Below are positions 26,646-39,300 of a DNA stretch of 64,000 nt, piece after piece. Source of the stretch: Blepharisma japonicum (taxonomy: Eukaryota; Ciliophora; Heterotrichea; Heterotrichida; Blepharismidae). The notes under the pieces are model-generated. The model did not search any database and was not told where the DNA came from. It saw nothing but the letters and a program-made list of their open reading frames with translations. Position numbers and translations under genes: made by a program. Positions within the stretch are counted from its first letter, which is position 1; each line of letters begins with the position of its first letter. Location of the stretch: assembly GCA_949751835.1 (NCBI GenBank), contig CATKHK010000088.1, forward strand, positions 1 to 64,000, in the 5' to 3' direction.

Positions 26646-28097
26646 TTATTGCTTTTTTTCTTCTTCTACAAATGGCACGCCATCTAACGTCTCATGGCTT
26701 TCCTCCTCACTCCCCGCCGGTAAATATGACCCCCTTTTTGCATCAATCCTGGCTTTTTTGGCTTTTGGATCTTTAGCTGGAATAAAACTGCCTCTTACTG
26801 CGTCACTTCTTGCGGTCCCAGGCTGCATTTGTGAAGCTTCATTAGGAATATTCCCTAAGCTGTTAAGCCTAACTGTCCTCCTGTCTTCCAGATCTAAATT
26901 ATTCAAGCTTAAGCTGGGCATCAATGAGCTTATTTCAATAACTATTACAGAAATATCGTCAATCATGACATCTTCGTCTTCACAGATTCCGTACCACCTA
27001 TATCTTGATTCTTCAGCTAATAAATGTGCAGGAGTTGAGTTTTCAGGCTATATAAAAATTACTGAGACTGGGTATACTGTTTCTTTTCTTACCATTTTAC
27101 ATGACCTTGACCTGAATTTTTCCACAAAATTAACAGCCTCGATGTTGTCCATGACATCTCAGACCCCGTCACTTCCCATGACGATAAATTGGTCTTTTCC
27201 AGGAAAAATTTGGAAAAAATGAAAAATTGGGGTAGCGATAACTCCACATTCTTTTCCGATCCCATCACCTATAGACCGACTCATAGCAAGCCCCGGTAAG
27301 GTTCCATTCTTTTTTCATACTCTATAAGGTCCTACTTTATTCCCTCTATCATCCGTAAGTTGTTGAACTTTTCCTCCCGACTGTTGAATCCTTTCCAATT
27401 CTTCTTGATGATTTGGTTTCTGATCAACTGTAAGGGCTAATGCATTTAAAACCCTCCCTGGCTCTATAAATCTCTTATATAAGTTATTTTTGTCAATTTT
27501 TGTCGGCTGCTTTACTTCTTCATTTTTTGTTGGGACGGTAGCTAAAACTGCTCTGGAGTCTCCAACAGAAGCAACATATAGCCCTGTGTTGTCTATATAA
27601 GCTACAACAGCGGTTGTCCCTGATATAGAATAGTCAACTCTACTATTTGGTTTATTTAAAGCATTATCGCATTCTATGATGATTTTTTTTACAGATTCTT
27701 CAGGGTTACTTTTAAAAGCTGCAATGTTGGCTTGGAAATATTCCTTCATAAATTTGTTACAGAACTCGACTACTTTTAAGCCTTCACGGCCATGGCCGTC
27801 AAATAGAGCTGCAAGGATTGAGGATTCTTTTTCGATAAAGAAAAGGTTGTCTTGGCATTCTTTGTCCATCATACCTCTGGGATCTAGTCCTGGAAGGACA
27901 CATCCTGATATAAAAAATTTGTAAGGATTCATCTGAAATTCTTGAGAATGCTGAAATGCAGGGAAAGTTACTTTAAATTCGACCTTTTCGTTTTGGGTAA
28001 CTTTGCCTGAAAAATCCCTTTCTTTGATTTTGATAGAAAGATACTCGGAATAAGAGATTGAGTCGGTTGTTTCGCTGGATTTTGAGCAATTTCCCAT
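26646..28097 (-). CDS. PP2C-family Ser/Thr phosphatase, probably N-myristoylated
   Basis: I chose the ATG at 28097 because it gives MGNCSKSSET, a strong N-myristoylation plus nearby Cys (palmitoylation) start; an in-frame ATG four codons upstream (28109) is the alternative. Coding is 28097-27063 and 27047-26646, split by a 15-nt intron, with TGA-Trp at 27317-27315 and in GSDGVWD: 478 residues. All PP2C metal and core motifs are visible: QDNLF, LFDGHGREG, SGTTAVVAYI, SVGDSRAVL, LAMSRSIGDG, MGSDGVWDVMDN, EDVMIDDISVIVIEI. The last 90 residues are a basic tail outside the catalytic fold, and about 35 residues between SVGDSRAV and LTVDQKPNH form a Lys-rich insertion. Membrane-attached dephosphorylation of an unknown substrate is inferred. 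Confidence 0.92.
27048..27062 (-). other. 15-nt intron in the PP2C gene
   Basis: Minus strand GTAATTTTTATATAG, containing an in-frame TAG. Removal joins TVYPVS to PENSTPAHLLAEES, the region just before the final Asp motif of the catalytic domain. Confidence 0.9.
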
Positions 28098-28689
28098 AAA
28101 TATGGGCATGGTGAAGATAATCGAAAATAATGAAAAATGATTAAGAAATAAGTTATTAGGAAAGGATGATTTGAGAGAAATGAATGGAATGAGTGATGCA
28201 AAAATTGATAAAGGCAAAACAAGAAAAAATTTGAAAATATTATGAATTATTTAGAGAAAAATTATTTAAAATATTATATTAAGAGTTTAGGCTAAATAAA
28301 TTAATTTAGCTGTAGTTGATAAGGTAAAAGACAAAAAGGAGGAAGTAATAGCTAGCCAGCAGTTTCTTATAAAAGAGAAAATTTTATATAAGTAAAGCAA
28401 AATAAAAGCAAAAAGTCTTTCTAAATCAGAATTATATTTTTTGAAAATACTACAACATTTAAATAGGCTACTGAGCTTTGTTCTATGTTCAGTGTAAATT
28501 AATAAATAAATTAAAAATATAAAAATTTCAAGATTATTAGCATTAAATCCATAAATTTTATACAAAAACTGCAATTTTGCTTTTTCATTAGTTCAATATA
28601 TTATGGCTGTAACCTTAGCTTAATAATTACAAAAATGCAATCTAACTATTTTAAAACATAAACCTTATTTCCTATTAACCCGAAAAGCT
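28098..28689. other. Gene-free AT-rich gap
   Basis: About 590 nt between the PP2C start and the eIF4E stop (both minus strand). A 95-codon minus frame at 28287-28574 lacks an ATG and is made of Phe/Leu/Ile/Tyr/Lys codons expected by chance. I see nothing else. Confidence 0.6.
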
Positions 28690-29232
28690 TTAATAATTGT
28701 GCTTATGTCTTGGATGAGTCCTCTGTGCAGTTGGGTGTTCCTTATATTCTAAATACACATTGTCATTAAGTTTCCAAATCCTCTTCAATGTCTCCTTCAC
28801 TGAATTTTTCACCGACAAGTCTTGTCCGCTCCTAATCCACACTGAAAAAATATCCTCATTTCCTCTCACAGAAACAGCTACTCCACAGATCTCGTCAGCC
28901 ACGTCAAATTGTTCTCCGATCATCGTGATCAATAGTTCTTCCCAAAACAAGGACGCGGCGCCTTTTTTGATTCTCAAGATCCACCTGGCTCCTTTCTTGT
29001 TGGCTTCATCTTCCCACATAGGCCTGATTCCTTCTTGAAAGACGTGGTATTCAGTGTTTAGAGGGACGTCGTCAGGCTTTTTGAGGTGGGAATAATATTG
29101 CCAGAATTCTTCAACAGTCCCGAATGAGCCGATCATTTTGATGGAATCGCCGTAGTCAGTGGCGGTTTTGGTGGAGTCTGAAGCTGTGAACCAGTAAGAG
29201 TAGCGCTTTTCAAGAGGATTTTGTGGGAGCAT
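28690..29232 (-). CDS. eIF4E-family cap-binding protein, class II (4EHP-like)
   Basis: ATG at 29232 (MLPQNPLEKRYSYWF), TAA at 28690, 180 residues. The fold signatures are clear: YSYWFTA, GTVEEFWQYYSHLKKPDD, EGIRPMWEDEANKKGARWILR, WEELLITMIGEQFDVADEICG, SVRGNEDIFSVWI. The cap-stacking Trp of the PMWEDE motif (W102 of mammalian eIF4E) is present, but the W43 position is Tyr (KRYSYW) and the W56 region has Tyr (ATDYGDS). Class II members such as 4EHP show these changes, bind the cap more weakly and often repress rather than promote translation. No long N-terminal extension. Divergent from the next gene, with 128 nt between the two start codons. Confidence 0.93.
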   Translation of the reverse strand: MLPQNPLEKRYSYWFTASDSTKTATDYGDSIKMIGSFGTVEEFWQYYSHLKKPDDVPLNTEYHVFQEGIRPMWEDEANKKGARWILRIKKGAASLFWEELLITMIGEQFDVADEICGVAVSVRGNEDIFSVWIRSGQDLSVKNSVKETLKRIWKLNDNVYLEYKEHPTAQRTHPRHKHNY

Positions 29233-29360
29233 GGTAATTATAATAGATGGAAAAGAAATATGGGCTAACAATAGGAAGAGACGCGATCTATATTTTATTA
29301 GAATTATTATATTTATTAGAAATTTTTTCGTTAATATATCAAACAGTAATTTAAGGTATC

Positions 29361-30857
29361 ATGTCTTTTCAAAGAAAACTAAATACTCTAGCATTACATA
29401 AAGCTCTGAAAGAAAAATGCAAAGTCATAGGGTGTAAAAAACCTAAGCGAGTCAGCGGGCACTGCAAAACTCATGAAGTTATGTCATTTTTAGACCACCT
29501 CAGAAAAAACTTTAAAAAGCTGTTTGGGAGCTTAGACGCAGGACTTGAAGCCTTACAAAAAGAATCCGGCCCTGAGCTTACCTCAAAAGACCTTTGTTCT
29601 TTCCTAAATTTTCTTATGATTTCATATTCTAACGAGCATGTAATCAGCCTATTCGAAACACTAGGGAAGAAAAGTTATAAAAATCTGAATTTTGTGATTG
29701 ATTTCAAAAAACTCAAAAACCATATGGAAAAATCCAGACAAAAATACTGGATGCTTGACGAAGTCAGTGAAAAATACTCTGGCTATAAAGAAAGCTTACA
29801 AACGCTTATTAAAGAAGCAGACAACGAAAGGTCTGACGATTCTAATCTATTTAACGAAAAAAAACTAAAATTTCCAATAGAAATATCTAAAAGATCATTC
29901 CTCAGCGAAAAAAATGAATTTGAAGGACTATTTCCTCAGAACTCTAAAGATGAAAGCGAAATAACTGATAGGATTGATGGCCTCGCTATACTAGGCAAAG
30001 AGTCTGATGGCGAATTATTTTCTCCAAAAAGTCAGCCAAATCGTGATTTATCAAAAGATAATAATTTATTTGGGAGCCCAAAAGAGGAAGAAAGTGATGA
30101 AGATTATTTTGTGAGCTATTTTAAAGAAAAATTAAAAGAAAAATATGCAGGTTTTGAAGAAGCGTTTAATTCGATGTCAATAAATTATATATCGGTGGGA
30201 TATTTTGAAATTTTGCATGAACTTAAAGAATATGATATGGTCGCTGATGACTCACATGTAAAACATATTATAATGGCAGCTGGAGACCACAAAAAAGGTA
30301 TGATTTATTTGCAGACGTTTAAAGAGTTTTGGCTAGGAAAAAGCCATTTATGTAATTTTACGTCGTGCACGAAGAATGCTATAGCGAATTGTGATTATTG
30401 TTTTATTCATCAAAAAATATCGAATAAAAAAGCATCGAGCTTGCTAGGAAGGATTAAGCTTAGGACTAATTCATGGAAATCTCCAAGGCAAACCAAGCAA
30501 TTTTTCAACCAGCTTGAGCTAAACTCTCAAGAAAAAGGCTTAAATTTTCTAAAAAATCAAGTCTCACTAGTAATGACCAGAAGCGAGGTTACTACTAAAG
30601 ATATAAGAAGCTTAAAAGTTTTTATGAATAATCATACACCCAAAGAAATCGAGCAAACCCCTTCAAGAATTTCCTTACCAAGCCCAAGAAACAAATTCTT
30701 AGAAATTGCTCCAAATTCAACAAGAAATGCAAGTATATCTACGCCTCGCATGTTTACCCCTAAAGGTGCAGGCTATTTCTGTCGGCAAATAAAATCCGCT
30801 GGACTAAGAAACCGTCAATGCAAGGGCAGTTTTATTGTGACTAATAAAAATTCATAA
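29361..30857 (+). CDS. Unknown protein with two small Cys/His clusters and EF-hand-like segments
   Basis: 498 residues, ATG 29361 to TAA 30855. Two similar putative zinc clusters frame the protein: CKVIGCKKPKRVSGHCKTH near residue 20 (C-x4-C-x8-C-x2-H) and CNFTSCTKNAIANCDYCFIH near residue 332. Each sits next to a helical segment that looks like a degenerate EF-hand pair (LFGSLDAGLEALQKESGPEL, and GFEEAFNSMSINYISVGYFE), which suggests an old internal duplication. The middle is acidic and Ser-rich and the C-terminus basic with SP/TP sites (NHTPKEIEQTPSRISLPSPR). No enzyme motif. Its stop is 9 nt from that of the convergent LRR gene. Function unknown. Confidence 0.8.
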   Translation: MSFQRKLNTLALHKALKEKCKVIGCKKPKRVSGHCKTHEVMSFLDHLRKNFKKLFGSLDAGLEALQKESGPELTSKDLCSFLNFLMISYSNEHVISLFETLGKKSYKNLNFVIDFKKLKNHMEKSRQKYWMLDEVSEKYSGYKESLQTLIKEADNERSDDSNLFNEKKLKFPIEISKRSFLSEKNEFEGLFPQNSKDESEITDRIDGLAILGKESDGELFSPKSQPNRDLSKDNNLFGSPKEEESDEDYFVSYFKEKLKEKYAGFEEAFNSMSINYISVGYFEILHELKEYDMVADDSHVKHIIMAAGDHKKGMIYLQTFKEFWLGKSHLCNFTSCTKNAIANCDYCFIHQKISNKKASSLLGRIKLRTNSWKSPRQTKQFFNQLELNSQEKGLNFLKNQVSLVMTRSEVTTKDIRSLKVFMNNHTPKEIEQTPSRISLPSPRNKFLEIAPNSTRNASISTPRMFTPKGAGYFCRQIKSAGLRNRQCKGSFIVTNKNS

Positions 30858-30866
30858 ATTCTTTAA

Positions 30867-33800
30867 TTATTTCTTTTTCTTGCCTTTTTTGTCCTTCTCT
30901 TTTACTTTTTGTCCTCCTTTGAGCTTATATACATCTCTCATGACGTTTCTTTGGAAAATTTCTAATGCTAAATCATCCCCAAATTGGAAAGTGTATTTTG
31001 CATCAGTATCTATTATAAATTTGAATTCGCCTGTTTTAGGCATGACCACATTTGTAGATTTTCCAAGATCAATTTCTTTTACAATTGCGAATAGGCCATT
31101 TTTTACAAGAGTTTTTGGGATATTGGCAAGTTCTTCGTCATCTGTCTTTTTAATATTGTCAGGATTAAAAAACTCCCAATGCTTAAAATACACATTGATA
31201 ACCAGCAGCAAGCTTTTTGTCGTCACCACAAATAATGTTCCATTTATAAATATTTTCAACCCTTGGAATGGTATAGGCTTATTAGGATTAAATGATGCAA
31301 ACATCATAAGTTTAGCATCCCCTTTATCCTGCACAAATAAATAGTTTTCTAATGAGTCCATAAAGCACTTATCTTCTTGGTATTCTGGTTCTTTTTCTTC
31401 TTCTGCGAAGCCTTCTTCTTCTTCCCGAGATTTTGATAGCTCAGTCTTGACGTCACTTAATAGTTCTCCAAGAGTTTTGCCGCCTGATATAGATTTGGTA
31501 ATAAACATAAGCATTTTAGAGCCATATCTTATAGCTACAAATTGGGGGAATCGAGGAATGTAAATGATTTTTGTGATCTCGCTGAACTGGATATTAGCTT
31601 CATAAGTGGGAGGAGCAGGGCAAAATCTTTCTTCACCACATAGAGGACAGGGAGGCTGAGTACAAGGGTTTAGAAGATGAAGGCAGGTACTTGTGACAAG
31701 AATCAGCATTTTTTTAATTGAGTTTGAGCCATAGGTGCCCATATCAGTCCAGACAACAGCTGTTACACGCTCTAATTGTTCTGTAGCAAGCTTATATTCC
31801 AAATATTTTCTTTTCATTAGCTTTGCCAGTTCAGCCCCAAACAGAATTGTACTTGACCTATTTAAAATTTCTTGCAGGTAAGTCGGATTAAATATTTTTT
31901 TCTCAAAAATTTCGCCAATTTTGCAGAACTCAAGCACCCTATATTTTGAGTCTTCACTGATAGCTATATAAGTCCCCATGATATTTCCGATGAAATCTTT
32001 CGCCATATCAGTATAGACCATATCTTTTTCTGGCTTCGAATATGAGCTCTGCACCATTCTTTCATTGGTTGTCATTATTAAAAATAGCATTTCTACGTAA
32101 AATCTTATTGAATCTGTTGGAATCAGCTGTTCTAATAAATAAGCTTCAGCTTGCTCTTGGACACTTTTAATCATCTGTGACGTTCTTTCTATATAAACAC
32201 TATCAATAATATCAGACCATTGAAAAGCTCCTATCGCCGTACAGATCCCAGACCCTAATGAAGCTAATTCTGACAATAAGAAAAAATCATCAGGAGACAG
32301 TGGCTCCCTATCTCTATTCGTTATTTTTACATCCATAAGCACCAATATATCTTTTACAGCATGAGAAATTATTTCTAGCAAAACCACGTCTTCTTTTGGC
32401 CGAAAATTCGAAATTGGCGACAATTTTATGATATGTTTTACACACCTTAAATATTTCGCTGCCAAAGTAGCATATTTTCAGCCAGTCGTCGCACATAATT
32501 TGGTGATATTTCGGAGCGTTACTGGGTGTTTTATTTGTTCTAGCGTATGAAGTCTAATTGATAAGTCCCCAAATTCAATAGTAGCATATATGCACCGTAA
32601 AAACGCAGCCAAAATTCTTGACCTCAACATATATTTTTCAGCATTAATTCACCTGTAATTTTGTATAAAAAAATCATTATTCCTAATAGCGTAACTGTGG
32701 GCGTCTGAACCTATGTCTTGTTCCTCCATAGCCTTCATGAGTAATCCTGTGTCATCTAATTTTTCTGGCCTATTTAAATCCTCCATACCCATTTGTCTAT
32801 TTTCTTCTTCATCGGCTCGTCTTACCTGCTCTTCATATTCAACTGTAAGCTCGCTGCATTTATTAGAAATATTGCTTAATAAGGTCTGTTGCTCGTATAT
32901 AGGGTCATATTCTGCTGTCAACTCTTTTTCTAGTTCTAAGCTGTTTAGCGAGCTTTTTCCCATTAAAAATGTCAAAATGGTGGTAATTCCTTTGATTTGG
33001 CAGAATTTTTGGTGCTGGAAGTGTATGCGGTCCTTGCTGGACGTAGCCATGGCTCCCTCTTCTTCTGAGACAACCCAAGCTGAGCATTCTTCTTTTATTC
33101 TTTCTTTATTTATTTCTATATTGTAGTCTACTAGAGCTTCTAGTTTGTTTTCTTCGGATTCCTGAGGTTTAAAGAGCTCTTTTTCTGGGGCTCCTATAAG
33201 AACGTCTGCAATTCTTTGGATAACTCTAAAAGATACTTCTGAGTAAGGCCATAAATGGTTATTTCCTACGCAGTTTAACAGTAAAGGCTCGACACTGCTT
33301 CCAAGTCACGTCCTTTCTATGTCTACAGGGGCTTCTTTGGCAGTAGAAAACATTTCTTCTGCTTTCAAAATCATCCTCATTTTTTCTTCAACGGCTGAAT
33401 TTTCTAAATAAGGTCGCAGTGATTGGTGCATTGAGCATTTTTTTAAAAAAAGGACAGCAGTTGACGTCAAATACATTTTTTCTAAATTTTCGTCTTCTTG
33501 GCTTCTTAAATCTCTAATTTGGTTTCTATGCAGAATACTTAAACACTCCGTGACAACCATTTCTCCAAACTTGCTTCGAAAATCCTCTCCTTTTTCTTCA
33601 TCATCTACAATTTTCGCGAGAAGTAAAAAAATTAAGCTTAAAACTTCTTCAGTCCTACCTACACCTAAATTTTTATAAGACCCTAGCACCCTTACAATAT
33701 GTCCTGTTTCTTCTATATCAATTTCTGATATAGGAATTTTGTCCAAACAAAGCACAACTGCGATTTTTACACTGTCATTAGGGATTTCTAAGCAGTTAAA

Positions 33801-36056
33801 TAAGTATTCTTCTCTGTTATTTGCATTTAAAGCTGATGAGACCGATGAACAGCATGCTTTTATTTCTTTAGGGATGGACTCATCTATACTTTTATAGCAG
33901 AAAAACTGTATTAGCTGAATAATCGAAATAAATAAGTTGTGTAGATACTTATTGGTAAGGGAAGAAATTATAATAGGATCCTGCCCAACCATAGTCCCTT
34001 TAGCGTATTTTTCCCCTAAAATGCAAATGTCTTTGTATTTTTTCCCTCCCATATATGACAAAAATGGGAGAAGTTTTTGTAAAGAGTTAGAAAAATGCTT
34101 AAATGTGCTGGCATTTTCGTTTTTTATCATTGATGGAGAGGAAATTATTGCATAAATCAACTCCAAAATGGCGGTAAGAAGGACTGGGTCGGTTTTTGGC
34201 ATGACTGAAACGTTAAGAATTTCGTCACGAATTTCTTTTGCCAAAGTATTGATATAGTCAACGCATTTAGTTTCCTTACAAAGTCCGGCTAAGGCGTTTA
34301 TATAAGAAGTGAGCAGCTTATAGTACATCATTTCTGCAGATTCTGAGATTGCCCCGGAGCCGCCTCCAAAGGTGTAGCCATTTGCTTTGTAGAACATTAA
34401 ATATTCCCATATATCTCTTAATAATTTTTGATGGATTTCATCAGCTACGAAAATAGAAGCAGATTTGGGGTAGTTTTTTGACATATTTTCGATGACTTTT
34501 AAGACATGTTTCAGCCTGCTAATTGTCTCTTTCATGCCTTCTTGCTTGGCTAAAATATTGCTGGGCTCTGTTTCTCTTTCCATTACTTTAAGAAGTCTTG
34601 CAGTGTAGTCTGCGATCCTTTTTTCAGTCATAGCTTCTGCATTTCTACTTTCATTGGCGGTGGCAGCTACCAGTGCTATAGCGTAGCTATGAATATCGCG
34701 TTTTAAGTCTTCTTCAAGCTCTCCTTCAACAATTCTAAGCTCTTCTGCGTTTACTTCTGTTCTCATCCATTCAGCCATAGTATCGATCAAGTCTCTTAAC
34801 ATATCAGAGATATCTTGGTCTTTTGATAGCCTAATCACACCTTTAAGTAAATCTTTAGAAATATTTTCCACTTTACTTTGTCTTATTTTTGGGATAATGA
34901 TTTTTCTCAAAATTTCTTCAATTTCTTGTGCGATTTCTGGTCCAGACACAAATAAGTCTTGTAAAATTTTTAAGCATTTTTGGCCGAAATTTCCTTCTTC
35001 TACTTCAGTCAGTGAGGCTAAAAGCCTTAAAACTGGGGTTCTCATAGTTGGCATATCTTCAATCATCATAACAGCTTCTTGTAAAAACGAGTCAATATGC
35101 ATACGAATTGCGCTCTGCTCTTCAGGAGTGTTAGCTTTGAATATCATAAATCTTTCAGCAGGTCTATTTACTATATTTTCTACGTCTTTTGATACTTTTT
35201 TAAATAAAATCAAGCATTGTGTGGGGTCATTTTTGGCTCTTTGTAAATTTGAATGCAAATCTTCTAATTTTGGCATTTTTTCGGTTTCCATCTCGACAAC
35301 GCCTTGGATTGCTTGTCGAGCAGCTGTGGCGTCTTTGAATACTTGTTCTATAGGTTTTAGCTTAGTTCTTTTGACTTCTGCTTTTAGGTCTTTGGTTACT
35401 AGCTCATTATTTAAGGTTGTGAGAGAGTCTATTCGGTAGATAAAATAGTATTCGTATTGTTGAATATTGTCACAAAAAGGATTATTAAATACCCTTAAGT
35501 TATCAAGGTTTTTAAGTCCTGTTAAAGTTTCAATAAATCTGTTCAGTTCGACAGGCGAAAAATTTAATCTGTTGTTGTTTAAGTCTAGCAAAATTAAATT
35601 AGGGACATTTGATAACTCATCATAGCCTCCTCCTATTTCATTAAAACCTAGCAAAAGCCTTTCTAGCTTTGGAACCCCTGATAGATCAGGAATTTGCCTC
35701 AAATAATTTCTAGATAAATCAATCTCAGTTAGATTAGGAAGTGATAGTTCGACAACAGTAATTAGATTGTTCATAGCAATAATCGTCTGGAAGGTAGAGA
35801 ATTTATTGAGGACTTTATCAAGCTTGTCAAGGGTGTTATTAGAAACATCCAAAGCTTTTAAGTTTCTCCAAGCAATGTAGCGAAGCCCATCTAAACTTTC
35901 TAACTCAAAATGCTCCCCTGAAAAATCAAGCTCAGTTATATTACAATCTTCAAGATCCCCACCTCTCTCATCAGCTAAAGCTTTTAAGGTATTTTGGTCA
36001 AGAACTGTTATCTTTCTTGGGCCGACTGCAGCCTTTTTCCCCTTTCGAGCTGACAT
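30867..36056 (-). CDS. Giant leucine-rich-repeat protein with helical-repeat body
   Basis: One frame of 1729 residues from ATG 36056 to TAA 30867 with TGA-Trp at several points (33308-33306, 32651-32649 and in CATTGWKYATL). Residues 1-35 are basic. About 40-200 are SDS22-like LRRs (LKALDVSNNTLDKLDKVL, LTEIDLSRNYLRQIPDLSGV, LILLDLNNNRLNF) closed by an LRR cap (NPFCDNIQQYEYYFIYRI). The next 1000 residues are helical armadillo-like sequence. Near 1430-1560 there is a beta-rich, possibly PH-like region with a Cys pair insert (PPCPLCGEERFCPAPP), and the last 25 residues are almost all Lys/Gly. The N-terminal LRR plus cap resembles ciliary/axonemal LRR proteins. Its C-terminus abuts the convergent gene by 9 nt. 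Confidence 0.88.
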
Positions 36057-36309
36057 TTATTTGATAAAAACGTATAAGTTTAGTTAAATTCATTAATAGT
36101 TTCTATTGAAGCAGCTTATCTGTAATTTAAATCATATTTTATATATTTCAATACATAATAAATAAATTTTTTTCAATAGAATTTTAAAATCTTATATGTA
36201 ATTTTCTATTAGATCTTTAAGCCTAATAAATTTCAGAAATTAGCCAAAATATTTTTACTTTTATTTACATTTTTTTCTTATGACTTTTTTATAAATTACT
36301 CGATTTAAA
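36057..36309. promoter_or_regulatory. Shared divergent promoter region
   Basis: 253 nt of very AT-rich DNA between the start codons of the LRR gene (minus) and the TOG gene (plus). No specific motif could be assigned; inferred from gene layout only. Confidence 0.4.
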
Positions 36310-39300
36310 ATGCAAGAACAAGATGAATTTTCTTTAGATCAAAATGATTTTTCTATTCCAGAAGAAGGAGCTCCTAATAGGTTATCTCAAGGAGAGAGAC
36401 CTCTCGTTTCACAAGGTTCATATAGCCTTCCTTTAGATGAATCTCCATTAAGCTCTCATCCTGATGAGAAGCCGATAGGCTCGACCGGAAATTATAATCT
36501 TCCTCCTGAAGAGCAGCCTGGAGAAGTTGAAGCTGAAGAAACTGGGCCTTTAGAAACACGAATTGAGTCAAAAGCTTGGAAAACTCGTGTAAAAGCTCTA
36601 GAAGAATTAGCTGGATTATTAAGAAATGAGCCAAATCCACCATTTGAAGCTTATCTAGATCAGGTTATTAAATTCATTTCTGACTCTCATGCAGGAGCAC
36701 AAGAAAATGGTCTTGAAATTCTTAGTATTTACATTGAAAAGCAGCCAGATATGATACTATCATGCAGTGAAGGGCTCACAAAAGCACTTATCGAAAAAGG
36801 AATTTCTAATACAAAAGCAAGCATAAAGCAAAAGTCTGCTAATATTTTGCTTGATTTTTATGGAATTCATAGATCAACTCAGGAACCTTTTATTAATGGT
36901 TTGACTGCCACTTTGAATAACAAAAATTTAAAAATCCAAGCAGCCGCTATTTCAAGTGTAAATTCTATTATGGGAGTCTATGGAGCCAAAGCATTCTCTT
37001 TTAAACCCTTTGTTTCTATTATGGAAAAATTTGCAGGAGTAAGCAATGCACAAGTAAGAGGAGAAGCTTTGAATTTTTATAAAGAAACTTATAAATGGGT
37101 AAGAGATTTAATAATACCCAGTGTTGAGAAATTAAAAAAAGCCCAGCAAGATGAGCTGAAAAAAGTATTTGAAGAAATAACGGAGCCTCCTACAGCTACC
37201 AGATGAATTATAGGGCAAGAACCAAAAATGGAAGAAAGTAAAGCTGGAGGGAAAAAAAAGGTAGAAATCGATATTTATGACATGGCAGACGCAAAAGATG
37301 TTTTTAATAAATATAATGAAAGATGGGCAGATGGAGTTCTAGCTATGGAAAAGTGGGTTGAAAAGAAGGCAGCATTAGAAGAATTGAATGCAGAGTTAAA
37401 CTATCCAAAATTGGCTGAAAAAAATCCAATTGCTTTGACAACACTAGGGAAAAGGCTAGTTAATGATGCAAATGTTAACGTTATGATGCAAGCTATGAAA
37501 ATGATAGGACTCCTTGCTAAAGGCCAAAGAAAATATTTTGATATTTATGCTAAGCAATTTTTGTCAGTATTTTTGCAAAAATTCAAAGATAACAAAAGTC
37601 TGGTCCTCCAAGAAGCCCACACAGCTCTTGATAATCTTATGTACAGCCTAAACATTGAGCAAGCAATAGAAGACATAAAAGAAGCCTTAGAAGACAAAAC
37701 TCCATCAGTAAAAATAAACACATCCCAATGGCTCGAGCGTGTTTTTACTACTATGGGTGATGACCAAGTAAGCAAAGTCGCCAAATCCATCGCATTAATT
37801 TTAAAAAAAAATACAGATGACAGCAAGCCTGATGTCAGAAATTCCTGCTTTAAAATGCTTGCATGCTTATTGAATAAATGTCCTGACATTATTAATCCAA
37901 TATTAAAAGACCTATCACCAGCAAAAATGAAGAAAATTGAAGAAGCTGGAGGAGTTGTGGCTGTTACAAAAAGAGACAAAAGTGTAGATAGGACAATTGA
38001 TGTAGAAGAAGAAAAACCAGAGGTGCAAAGAAGACATAGAAAAAGCGTGACCTCAGCTCCTCAGCAAGGTAATAAGCCACCATCGAACCCAAAAAAGCCA
38101 TCTTTGCCACCAAAAAGTCCAACATCTACACAACCAGACGAAGAAATACAATTTTCTCTATCATCTGAAGATATTGAAGCTTTAATTTTACCTTTAATCC
38201 CTGCAGCAACCTTCGAAAAACTCAAAAACAGCACAACTTGAAAAGAAAAACAAGCAGGCTTCCAGCAGCTTCTAGAATGAGTCACAAATAATCAGCAAGA
38301 AGCTTCAGAAAACAGTGAAGCTCTATTACAATTCATAAAAAACACATTAAAAGACTGAAAAGAAAACAATTTCAACGTCAACAAAGCTGCATTTGACCTT
38401 ATTTCCTATATAGCTAAAAATTGTAATCTTACAAAACGCGCAGTTTCTATAGCATTTTTACCTCAAGCTCTTGACAAACTTTCTGATATAAATCTAATTA
38501 AGCCATATAATGCTTGCATTTCTAGTATTTGTGAATGCGTAGGACCAAGATTTGTGGTAGCCTCTATCATAAAAAATACAAATGATTGTAATAAGCCAAA
38601 AGTAGTATCAGAATGCTGCTCAATTATAAGTAAAATTATTGGTGAATATGGGATTCATATGGTGAATGTTAAAGAAGTGGTTGACTATGCAAAATCTGGG
38701 GTCTCACAAACGAATGCTGCTATTAAAAAATCAGCACAGAGCCTTATGATAGCTATATATTCACATTTAGGCGAAAAAACTCTTCCATTGATTTCTGATA
38801 TTAAAGAACAAACTTTAAAGGCGTTACAAGAAGAATTTTCGAAAACAGAAATAATTGTAAATGCAAGTTACAAAACTTCAAGAGGGGAAGAAGAAAATAA
38901 AATTGACCCTAATAAAATGCTGGATTCACAGTTTCCTCGAACAAATATAAGCTCACAAATAAACGCTGGGATACTTAAAAAGTTAGGGGATTCTAATTGA
39001 AGGGTAAGAAAAGAAGGATTAGAAGCGGTTGAAGCTATTATTGACCAAAGTGGGATGAGAATTTTGCCGACAGGACTTGACTTATTTATTAAAGCTTTAA
39101 AAGCAAGGCTAGCTGATCCTAATAAGTCACTTGTAAGGCAAGCTTTAGGACTATCATGCAAATTTGCCCAGGCACTTGGCCCTGAGTCAACGTCAATATC
39201 GAAATCAATTATCCCAGGAATCCTCACAAATTTATCTGATAGTAATTCTTTGCTAAGACAAGACGCCCTTGCAGCTATTAACAAATGGTCATCAGAATCT

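Noticed and set aside
28287-28574. 95-codon hydrophobic minus-strand frame
   Set aside because: No ATG start and a composition expected from AT-rich DNA.
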